Source: Oscillospiraceae bacterium
Lineage (GTDB): Bacteria > Bacillota > Clostridia > Oscillospirales > Ruminococcaceae
Assembly: GCA_017440425.1 (NCBI GenBank)
Contig: JAFSHJ010000145.1
Location: 1-5,206, forward strand
Length of the DNA: 5,206 bases
Reading direction: 5' to 3'
Shown here piece after piece: positions 1 through 5,206 of this stretch. The position numbers were made by a program, and so were the translations under genes. The notes under the pieces were generated by a model. That model made no database searches. It was not told where the DNA came from and was given only the letters and a program-made list of their open reading frames with translations. Numbering within the stretch: the stretch's first letter is position 1; each line of letters opens with the position of its first letter.

Positions 1-534
1 GTCTATGCAGTCTAGTTCGGAATGCGTACGGAAAGCTTCCCCTATAAAAAGGGCGATATAGTTGATGCTGTGGCATCCTGCGATGTGAACTTCTATAATG
101 GAGAAGAGCGGGTAAACATAAAGCTCAAGGACGTTCGTCTTTCCTCTGTTGTGCAGGACGAGATAATAGAGGGAAGGCAGCGGTATGAGAGCTTCAGACG
201 TGCCGAAAGCTGCATGATAAAAGAGGCAGACGTTCCCAAGAGAGAACAGCTTGCCGCAGTATACAGATATCTCAAAGAAGAGGGCGGTTTCTGTTTTGAC
301 AGAGACGAGCTCTATTGCAGAGTTGCAGACAGAATAGGCAGCTACTGCGCTTTGTGCGTTGCGTTGGATGCCTTTGAAGAGACAGGCTTAACAGAAAGCG
401 GCGCAAACGGTGCAGAAGCAGGCAGCGAAGCAGGAATAAAGATCAGAAACGTGACAGGAAAGGTAGATATAGAGCACTCTGCTGCCATATCGATGATAAG
501 GCTCAGGGCAGAGCAGGCGCAGCCGAAAAGCTAA
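1..534 (+). CDS. recJ: RecJ single-stranded-DNA-specific exonuclease, C-terminal part, with an in-frame TAG
   Basis: RecJ degrades single-stranded DNA 5' to 3' in recombination and repair in the cytoplasm. Only its C-terminal end is here; the catalytic DHH/DHHA1 domains lie upstream of the window. Codons 1-12 read V-Y-A-V, then TAG at 13-15, then F-G-M, which resembles the end of the strand leading into the RecJ OB-fold (E. coli has a similar LDAIAF stretch). After that come the OB signature GDIVDAV (nt 52-72), DVNFYNGEERVNIKLKDVRL (nt 82-141), a winged-helix-like C-terminal region beginning near VPKREQLAAVYRYL (nt 232-273), and a typical terminal GKVDIEHS (nt 457-480). An Ala/Gly/Glu-rich linker occupies about nt 394-435. 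The ATG at 22 is internal: nothing resembling a ribosome binding site precedes it and the family match continues across it. The TAG could be a nonsense mutation, an assembly error at a sequence end, or recoding. The family call is firm; whether the gene is intact is unknown. Confidence 0.8.
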
Positions 535-545
535 GGCTGCGGAAA

Positions 546-552
546 AGAAAGG
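546..552 (+). promoter_or_regulatory. Ribosome binding site of relA
   Basis: AGAAAGG lies eight bases before the relA ATG. It is an imperfect match to AAGGAGG, weaker than the sites of dtd and the hydrolase, so relA may be translated at a modest rate. The TAAGG at 532-536, overlapping the recJ stop, is too far from the ATG to serve. Confidence 0.5.
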
Positions 553-560
553 CTACTACA

Positions 561-2744
561 ATGGAGAATCTTTACAGCAAGATCGAAGCCGCAATGGAAA
601 AAAGCGGAAAACAATATGATAAAGAGTTGATACGTGCCGCATATGACCTGGCAGAAAAATCTCACGAGGGTCAGCTGCGCCAATCCGGAGAGCCTTATAT
701 AACCCATCCGGTGGCGGTAACGCTTATCCTCATCGAATACGGAATGGATTCGGAGACCATTGCCGCAGCGCTGCTGCACGATGTTGTGGAGGACACGGGT
801 GTAACGCTGGAAGAGGTGACAAAGCAGTTTGGCAATTCCATTGCACTGTTGGTGGACGGTGTAACCAAGCTGACAAAAATGTCCTTCTCCACAAAAGAGG
901 AGCAGCAGGCGGAAAACGTGCGCAAAATGCTGCTGGCAATGGCGCAGGATGTTCGTGTTATAATCATCAAACTTGCGGACAGACTTCACAATATGCGCAC
1001 AATGAAGTTTAAATCCGACATAAAACAGCGTCAAAAAGCGTTGGAGACCATGGAGGTCTATGCTCCGTTGGCACACCGTCTGGGAATCCGTGCCATCAAA
1101 GAAGAGCTGGAAGATACCGCAATAGAGATACTGGATCCGATTGCTTATGCCGAGATCGAAGAACATATCAATATGGAAAAGAGCGAGATGGATAACTTTA
1201 TCAAAGAGATAAAGGAAAAGATATCCGCACGGCTCGGCAACGAGTTTGAGAATGTCTATGTTGAGGGAAGAGTAAAAAGCGTATATGGCATCTACCGCAA
1301 GGTGTATATGGGCGGACGTGACTTCGAATCCGTTTACGATATCTATGCCGTGCGCGTTATCGTTAATTCCGTCACAGAGTGCTACAGCGTGCTGGGTATG
1401 ATACACGATATGTTCACCCTCATTCCCAACCGTTTCAAGGATTACATCTCCACCCCCAAGCAGAACATGTATCAGTCTCTGCACACGACCGTAATGGATA
1501 AATCCAGCAGCAACCATTTCCCGTTTGAAGTGCAGATACGCACATGGGAGATGCACCACACAGCGGAATACGGCATTGCTGCCCATTGGAAATATAAAGC
1601 AGGTGTTTCCGGCAACGACAAGCTGGATGAGCGTCTTGAGTGGGTTCGCAAAATGCTGGAGGCACAGAAAGAATCGGATGCAACCGACCTTGTGCGCTCC
1701 ATCAAATCCGATCTCTCTCCCGACGAGGTGTTTGTATACACTCCGAAGGGCGACGTTAAGAGTCTGCCCGCAGGCGCAACCGTAATAGATTTTGCCTATG
1801 CCATCCACACGCAGGTAGGCAACAGAATGGTGGGTGCAAAGGTTGACGGCAGAATGGTTTCGCTGGATTTCCGTGTGAAAACCGGAATGATAGTTGAGAT
1901 AATCACCTCAAGCGCCAAGGACAGAGGTCCCAGCCGAGATTGGCTTAACATCGTCCAGACGGGAGAGGCACGCAGTAAGATAAGGGCCTGGTTCAAGAAG
2001 GAGCGCCGAGAGGAAAACATTGCACAGGGCAAAGAGGATATCGAAAGAGAGTTTAAGCGCAACAACATCGTTCTCTCCGAAGAGGAATATGCGAAGTTTA
2101 TAGATGAGGTTGCACGTAGACAGAAATTCCCCTCCACAGAAGAGTTCTATGCTGCAATAGGCTACGGCGGAATTGCCCTTTCCAAGATAATTCCCAGAAT
2201 AAAGGACGACTATCAAAAGGCATATAAGACAGATGAAGCCGCAAAGCTTGAGAAGGCAATGGCCAAAAACCGCAAGGAGAAAAAGACATCCAGCGGTGTT
2301 ATCATTGAGGAGCTCGATGAGTGTCTGGTCAAGTTTGCACGCTGCTGCAACCCGCTGCCAGGTGACGATATCGTGGGCTTTGTCACAAGAGGCTACGGTG
2401 TTTCGGTGCACAAGCGCGAGTGCGTGAACGTGATAAATGCCATCAACAGCGAATCCACAGCAGGACGTTGGGTGAACGCACGTTGGGACAGCGCACAGTT
2501 TGAGCGCTATATGTCTGCAATCGAGATAAGCGCAAACGACAGAGACGGTCTGCTTGCAGACGTCAGCATTGCGCTGCTCAACATGAAGATACCCATCCAC
2601 ACACTCAACGCAAAAGAGTGCAAGGATGGAATGGCAAGCATCAAGATCACCATTGAGGTGGGCAGTCTTGAACAGCTCACAAAGGTTATGGATAAGTTCA
2701 AGGCTATCCGTGGAGTTATAAGCGTTGAGCGCTGCAGCCAGTAA
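561..2744 (+). CDS. relA: Bifunctional (p)ppGpp synthetase/hydrolase, Rel family (stringent response)
   Basis: This cytoplasmic, ribosome-associated enzyme makes (p)ppGpp from ATP and GTP/GDP on amino-acid starvation and also hydrolyses it. At 727 residues it is full length. The HD hydrolase domain has the metal ligands H49, H73-D74 and D140 and the motif LADRLHNMRT (138-147), so hydrolysis should be active. The synthetase domain has GRVKS (236-240), catalytic D260 in YDIYAVR, RFKDYISTPK (291-300), YQSLHT (304-309) and E323-VQIRT. RFKD matches the RxKD motif of bifunctional enzymes, not the ExDD of synthetase-only RelA. The regulatory half follows: TGS (about 387-450), a helical region, a Cys-pair zinc-finger/RIS region with C595-C596 in KFARCCNPLPGD, and a C-terminal ACT domain (about 650-727). 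The start at 561 has an AGAAAGG ribosome binding site at 546-552, and the protein begins at the usual place before the HD domain. It lies 26 bases after recJ, without the apt gene often found between them. The family is certain; 'rel' would be an equally good name. Confidence 0.97.
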   Translation: MENLYSKIEAAMEKSGKQYDKELIRAAYDLAEKSHEGQLRQSGEPYITHPVAVTLILIEYGMDSETIAAALLHDVVEDTGVTLEEVTKQFGNSIALLVDGVTKLTKMSFSTKEEQQAENVRKMLLAMAQDVRVIIIKLADRLHNMRTMKFKSDIKQRQKALETMEVYAPLAHRLGIRAIKEELEDTAIEILDPIAYAEIEEHINMEKSEMDNFIKEIKEKISARLGNEFENVYVEGRVKSVYGIYRKVYMGGRDFESVYDIYAVRVIVNSVTECYSVLGMIHDMFTLIPNRFKDYISTPKQNMYQSLHTTVMDKSSSNHFPFEVQIRTWEMHHTAEYGIAAHWKYKAGVSGNDKLDERLEWVRKMLEAQKESDATDLVRSIKSDLSPDEVFVYTPKGDVKSLPAGATVIDFAYAIHTQVGNRMVGAKVDGRMVSLDFRVKTGMIVEIITSSAKDRGPSRDWLNIVQTGEARSKIRAWFKKERREENIAQGKEDIEREFKRNNIVLSEEEYAKFIDEVARRQKFPSTEEFYAAIGYGGIALSKIIPRIKDDYQKAYKTDEAAKLEKAMAKNRKEKKTSSGVIIEELDECLVKFARCCNPLPGDDIVGFVTRGYGVSVHKRECVNVINAINSESTAGRWVNARWDSAQFERYMSAIEISANDRDGLLADVSIALLNMKIPIHTLNAKECKDGMASIKITIEVGSLEQLTKVMDKFKAIRGVISVERCSQ

Positions 2745-2756
2745 TTGAACTGCTGC
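2734..2756 (+). other. Hairpin spanning the relA stop codon
   Basis: GCAG-C-CAGT (2734-2742) pairs with ACTGCTGC (2749-2756). This gives an eight-base-pair stem with one bulged C (2738) and a six-base loop AATTGA that contains most of the TAA stop. No run of T follows, so it is not a classical intrinsic terminator. It could partly attenuate transcription, protect or direct cleavage of the mRNA, or be chance, since one arm is coding sequence. Confidence 0.35.
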
Positions 2757-2779
2757 GTGTATTCATACTAATGCCAAAC

Positions 2780-2784
2780 GGGAG
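2780..2784 (+). promoter_or_regulatory. Ribosome binding site of the hypothetical gene
   Basis: GGGAG lies six bases before ATG 2791. It supports this small atypical gene as a translated unit and fixes its start. Confidence 0.55.
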
Positions 2785-2790
2785 CGGGAT

Positions 2791-3201
2791 ATGGATTGTT
2801 TAAAGGATATATTTGAAAAATGGACACCGATCGAAAGCTTGGGCAATCGTTACGATGTGGATAAAATAAGATATTGCGAAGAGGGTATATCCTTTGATGT
2901 TTCCGTTGACGAAAAAGAACCTGCACCGGAGATTGTTAGGGAGTTTCAGATTGTCTGGAATTTTTGCGATGTAATTTCTTATCATGTGACGGATGAAACA
3001 TACAGAGCAGATTGCTGGGGTTTGGATTTTGAAAACGATGGAAGATTCTATATAAGCCAAAAATCCGATTATATAGCGGAGTTGAGAAAAAGAAGTCCGT
3101 TGCTTCCGGATAATGTTATTCATTTTCTTATTGTTGGGAGCAATACGGTTATCGATGTTTTGGCAAAAGAATATCCAACAGTAAAAGCTTTGGATGTGTG
3201 A
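2791..3201 (+). CDS. Hypothetical protein, 136 residues, atypical composition, between relA and dtd
   Basis: I do not recognise this family. The start is well supported by a GGGAG ribosome binding site at 2780-2784, six bases before ATG. The protein is acidic, has no signal peptide or membrane segment, and should be a small cytoplasmic protein. Visible features are an aromatic/Cys-containing middle (VWNFCDVISYHV, 55-66), RFYISQKSDYI (85-95), and a hydrophobic C-terminal segment VIHFLIVGSNTVIDVLAKEYP (109-129) that looks like a buried strand and helix. No catalytic motif stands out. By hand count the gene is about 37% G+C against near 50% in relA lines. Its nine leucines are six TTG, two CTT and one TTA, with no CTG or CTC, although CTG and CTC are frequent next door. 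It interrupts a junction usually occupied by relA followed by dtd, so recent acquisition is plausible. The overall look resembles small immunity-type proteins, but that is only an impression. Coding status is likely because of the start signal and uninterrupted frame; function is unknown. Confidence 0.75.
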   Translation: MDCLKDIFEKWTPIESLGNRYDVDKIRYCEEGISFDVSVDEKEPAPEIVREFQIVWNFCDVISYHVTDETYRADCWGLDFENDGRFYISQKSDYIAELRKRSPLLPDNVIHFLIVGSNTVIDVLAKEYPTVKALDV

Positions 3202-3206
3202 TCCAT

Positions 3207-3213
3207 TAAGGAG
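3207..3213 (+). promoter_or_regulatory. Ribosome binding site that decides the dtd start
   Basis: TAAGGAG lies ten bases before ATG 3224. The longer in-frame ATG at 3194 lies upstream of this site, so it cannot be the start that this site serves. Confidence 0.8.
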
Positions 3214-3223
3214 AATAAATAAT

Positions 3224-3685
3224 ATGAAGCTTGTTATACAGAGAGTCAGCGGAGCATCTGTGGTCTCCGACGGTGTTTTCGGTGGTGAAATTGGCAAAGG
3301 ACTTGCGGTTTTTTGCGGTGTTGCTCAGGGAGACACAGAAGCCCAGGCGGATTTTCTTGCTGCAAAGCTGCTCAACCTCAGAATATTTGAAGACGAAAAC
3401 CAAAAAATGAATCTTTCCGTCAAGGATATCGGAGGAGAATTGCTGGTCATATCCAACTTTACACTTTTTGCGGATTGCAGCCACGGCAACAGACCTTATT
3501 TTGCAGCTGCAATGGAGCCCAATGAGGCAAACCGCCTTTACAGATATTTTGTGGATAAACTGGAAGAGCTTTTCGGCAAAAGACCGGTCACGGGAGTTTT
3601 TGCCGCAGATATGCAGGTGAAGGTGGATAACGACGGTCCCGTCACCATTATAATGAACACCGACGAGATAATGAAAAAGAAGTAA
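3224..3685 (+). CDS. dtd: D-aminoacyl-tRNA deacylase
   Basis: DTD hydrolyses D-amino acids (and glycine mischarged on tRNA-Ala) from tRNA, a chirality proofreading step in translation; it acts as a cytoplasmic homodimer. The 153-residue length is normal for the family. It opens with MKLVIQRVSGASV, followed by GEIGKGLAVFCGVAQGD (21-37), the active-site stretch ISNFTLFAD (76-84), the family-typical HGNRPYF (87-93), and NDGPVT (136-141), which carries the Gly-cisPro pair used to reject L-amino acids. The second active-site motif is usually SQFT; here it is SNFT (77-80), a conservative Gln-to-Asn change. ATG 3224 is preferred over the in-frame ATG at 3194 because TAAGGAG (3207-3213) lies just upstream of it, the family N-terminus is MK-V-QRV, and 3194 would overlap the end of the preceding gene. 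It sits 22 bases after that gene and 19 before the hydrolase. Identity is very likely. Confidence 0.95.
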   Translation: MKLVIQRVSGASVVSDGVFGGEIGKGLAVFCGVAQGDTEAQADFLAAKLLNLRIFEDENQKMNLSVKDIGGELLVISNFTLFADCSHGNRPYFAAAMEPNEANRLYRYFVDKLEELFGKRPVTGVFAADMQVKVDNDGPVTIIMNTDEIMKKK

Positions 3686-3692
3686 TTTTGTT

Positions 3693-3698
3693 AAGGAG
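3693..3698 (+). promoter_or_regulatory. Ribosome binding site of the metallo-hydrolase
   Basis: AAGGAG lies six bases before ATG 3705, in the 19-base gap after dtd. It is the strongest site in the window by match and spacing. Confidence 0.8.
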
Positions 3699-3704
3699 CG
3701 CAAC

Positions 3705-4346
3705 ATGAAGATATTCCAGACAGTGGTGGGAATGCTCGGAACAAACTGCTTTCTGCTGGTCTCCGGCAATGAGGCGGCAATTGTTGACCCGGGTGCGACC
3801 GCAGGAAGAATAATAGAATTTGCGGATAAAATTTGCGGGGAAGAGGGAACGGTAAAATATATCCTTCTCACTCACGGACATTTTGATCACATCGGTGCTG
3901 TTGCGGAGCTTAAAGCTCACTACAATGCCGAAGTCTGCATCCACAAGGATGATGCCGACCGATTGGTGAATACCGACAACTATGAGAGATATCTCGAACG
4001 TGTCAAGCCACTTGAGGGCGGAGCAGATAAATTGCTGAACGACGGTGATATGCTTCCCTTGGGCGATGAGTTCATAGAGGTCATCCATCTTCCGGGACAC
4101 ACTCCCGGCGGAGTTGCCTATAAAAACGGAGAGATACTCGTCACCGGAGACACTCTGTTCCACGGAAGCATCGGCCGCACCGATCTCATCGGCGGCAACC
4201 AAAGGGTACTTATGAGCTCTCTTGCCAAGATCTACCGTCTGGAGGGAGATTATACCGTCTACCCCGGACACGAAGAAAACTCTACATTGGAGGAAGAGCG
4301 CGCATACAATTTTTATATGCGTGATGCGATAAAACGAGGATTATGA
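3705..4346 (+). CDS. Metallo-beta-lactamase-fold hydrolase, glyoxalase II-like (YcbL type)
   Basis: This is a 213-residue single-domain, probably cytoplasmic hydrolase with a binuclear metal site. The metal ligands are all visible: THGHFDH (56-62, giving H57, H59, D61 and H62), H132 in LPGHTPGG, D149 in VTGDTLF, and H189 in YPGHEENS. The segment LFHGSIGRTDL (151-161) is typical of the small glyoxalase II-like proteins that lack the extra C-terminal helical substrate domain of classical GloB. The substrate is therefore uncertain: a thioester such as a lactoyl-thiol is possible, but not shown by the sequence. The start is fixed by AAGGAG at 3693-3698, six bases upstream. Its TGA stop overlaps the hemZ ATG, so the two are probably translationally coupled. 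A hydrolase of this type commonly follows dtd in Firmicutes recJ-relA-dtd-hemZ clusters. The fold and metal site are certain; the exact reaction is not. Confidence 0.92.
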   Translation: MKIFQTVVGMLGTNCFLLVSGNEAAIVDPGATAGRIIEFADKICGEEGTVKYILLTHGHFDHIGAVAELKAHYNAEVCIHKDDADRLVNTDNYERYLERVKPLEGGADKLLNDGDMLPLGDEFIEVIHLPGHTPGGVAYKNGEILVTGDTLFHGSIGRTDLIGGNQRVLMSSLAKIYRLEGDYTVYPGHEENSTLEEERAYNFYMRDAIKRGL

Positions 4347-5206
4347 TAACACTTGTTCTCTGCGGAAACAATTTTAAATATGAGCTGGAAGCGGTATGCC
4401 GCATTTTTGTGGGCAGCATGAAGATAGTTACGGTTAACGGAGATGCCGTTACCGATGATATGCTTGCCGACGGAAACGGTGTTGTTTTTGCTGCAATGCG
4501 TGAGTGCGAAGATGGCAACACGGGGCTTTATGCAAGAGTAAGCTTTGCAGAGAGAAGCTCCGAGAAGACCGAGGTGCTCTGCGGCAAAGCGGCAGACAAT
4601 GAAAAAGAGTGCGAAAGACTGCTTGCCATCGCCGTTTATAAGGCTTTCTGCGAGATAACGGAGAGAACCCCTGCGTGGGGTATCCTCACCGGAATAAGAC
4701 CGGTCAAATTGGTATATAAATATTGGGAGAAGGGTTTTTCCGACGAAGAGACCGCAAAGGCGCTTGCTGAGAAATATCTTGTCTCGCCTAAAAAATGCGA
4801 GGTGCTGCTGCGCACCGCTCACAGAGAGAAGCTGGCGGTGGAGCTTTCGGAAGAAAAATCCTTCAGCCTCTATCTTGCCGTGCCGTTTTGTCCCACAAGG
4901 TGCAAATATTGCTCTTTTGTCTCGCATTCGGTGGATAAGGCAGGCAAACTGGTGGATGAATACGCCGAACTGCTGCAGCAGGAGATCAGGCACACAGGAC
5001 ACATTGCAAAAGAGCTGGGACTTCGCCTTGAAACGGTATATATGGGCGGAGGCACACCAACAACGTTTTCGGCAAATCAGCTGCACAGCGTGCTTTCGGA
5101 GGTGCAGAACAGCTTTGATCTCTCCACAATAAGAGAGTTCACCGTTGAGGCAGGCAGACCCGACACCATTACAGCAGATAAAATGGCTGCACTTATAGAT
5201 TGCGGA
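4343..5206 (+). CDS. hemZ: HemZ, oxygen-independent coproporphyrinogen III dehydrogenase-type radical SAM protein (5' part)
   Basis: HemZ is a radical SAM protein related to HemN, annotated for anaerobic oxidative decarboxylation of coproporphyrinogen III in haem synthesis. The frame is open from 4343 to the window end, giving 288 residues, roughly 60% of a usual HemZ. The N-terminal HemZ-specific region ends with AWGILTGIRPVKL (111-123). The radical SAM core follows: YLAVPFCPTRCKYCSF (177-192) provides the 4Fe-4S ligands C183, C187 and C190 in a CxxxCxxC motif, then YMGGGTPTTF (233-242) for SAM binding, and FTVEAGRPDTI (266-276). EAGRPD is characteristic of HemZ and separates it from HemN/HemW. 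The ATG shares ATGA with the preceding stop, and GAGG at 4336-4339 lies three bases before it, which suggests translational coupling. Some HemN-like proteins lack true coproporphyrinogen activity, so the reaction is inferred from family. The C-terminal domain is outside the window. Confidence 0.93.
   Translation, partial: MITLVLCGNNFKYELEAVCRIFVGSMKIVTVNGDAVTDDMLADGNGVVFAAMRECEDGNTGLYARVSFAERSSEKTEVLCGKAADNEKECERLLAIAVYKAFCEITERTPAWGILTGIRPVKLVYKYWEKGFSDEETAKALAEKYLVSPKKCEVLLRTAHREKLAVELSEEKSFSLYLAVPFCPTRCKYCSFVSHSVDKAGKLVDEYAELLQQEIRHTGHIAKELGLRLETVYMGGGTPTTFSANQLHSVLSEVQNSFDLSTIREFTVEAGRPDTITADKMAALIDCG

Noticed and set aside
22..534. Independent small gene starting at ATG 22
   Set aside because: There is no ribosome binding site upstream, and the RecJ match continues through F-G before this Met, so it is an internal residue of recJ.
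531..1808. 425-codon open reading frame on the - strand over relA
   Set aside because: It lies wholly over the recJ end and the HD/synthetase half of relA, in exact antisense codon register. Its openness follows from the lack of TTA, CTA and TCA codons in relA. The translation has no recognisable domain.
2745..2769. Possible promoter (TTGAAC at 2745-2750, CATACT at 2764-2769) before the hypothetical gene
   Set aside because: The spacing is only 13 bases and the -10 match is weak, so it does not meet a reasonable sigma-70/SigA pattern.
3194..3223. Upstream in-frame start for dtd at ATG 3194
   Set aside because: It would overlap the end of the previous gene, add ten residues unlike the family, and lie upstream of the clear TAAGGAG site.
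4764..5132. 122-codon + strand frame within hemZ
   Set aside because: It is out of frame with the clearly recognisable HemZ radical SAM sequence and has no family features of its own.
1..5206. CRISPR array, tRNA/rRNA gene, insertion sequence or attachment site
   Set aside because: No regularly spaced repeats, cloverleaf-like sequence, transposase motifs or paired terminal repeats were seen on either strand. Almost all bases are accounted for by coding sequence.

Overview
The window reads as a chromosomal housekeeping operon from a Gram-positive, Clostridia-like bacterium. Three things point there: the gene order recJ - relA - dtd - metallo-hydrolase - hemZ, which is familiar from Firmicutes; the AAGGAG-type ribosome binding sites; and the presence of HemZ, a Firmicutes-type relative of HemN. 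G+C is near 50% in the relA lines I counted by hand. AGA, ATA and GCA codons are common, while TTA, CTA and TCA are rare. Assignment below class level is not possible from what I can see.

Layout, all genes on the + strand. (1) 1-534: the C-terminal end of the single-strand exonuclease RecJ, entered mid-gene, with an in-frame TAG at 13-15 inside recognisable RecJ sequence. (2) 561-2744: a complete bifunctional (p)ppGpp synthetase/hydrolase of the Rel family. (3) 2791-3201: an unrecognised 136-residue soluble acidic protein whose gene is about 37% G+C and avoids CTG/CTC leucine codons, so it looks like an insertion into the otherwise conserved relA-dtd junction. (4) 3224-3685: D-aminoacyl-tRNA deacylase. 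(5) 3705-4346: a small metallo-beta-lactamase-fold hydrolase of the glyoxalase II type. (6) 4343-5206: the first 288 codons of HemZ, overlapping the hydrolase by 4 bases and running off the window.

The genes are tightly packed (gaps of 26, 46, 22 and 19 bases and one 4-base overlap). I see no convincing terminator or promoter between them, so co-transcription is likely. Their roles are mostly independent: DNA repair, stringent response, translation quality control, probable metabolite detoxification, and a radical SAM step related to haem synthesis. The adenine phosphoribosyltransferase gene (apt) often found between recJ and relA in Firmicutes is absent here.

Most of this is conserved and ordinary. 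The points worth a second look are the TAG in recJ, the atypical orphan gene between relA and dtd, and a hairpin spanning the relA stop codon. I do not see evidence of a new defence, mobile or RNA-based system.
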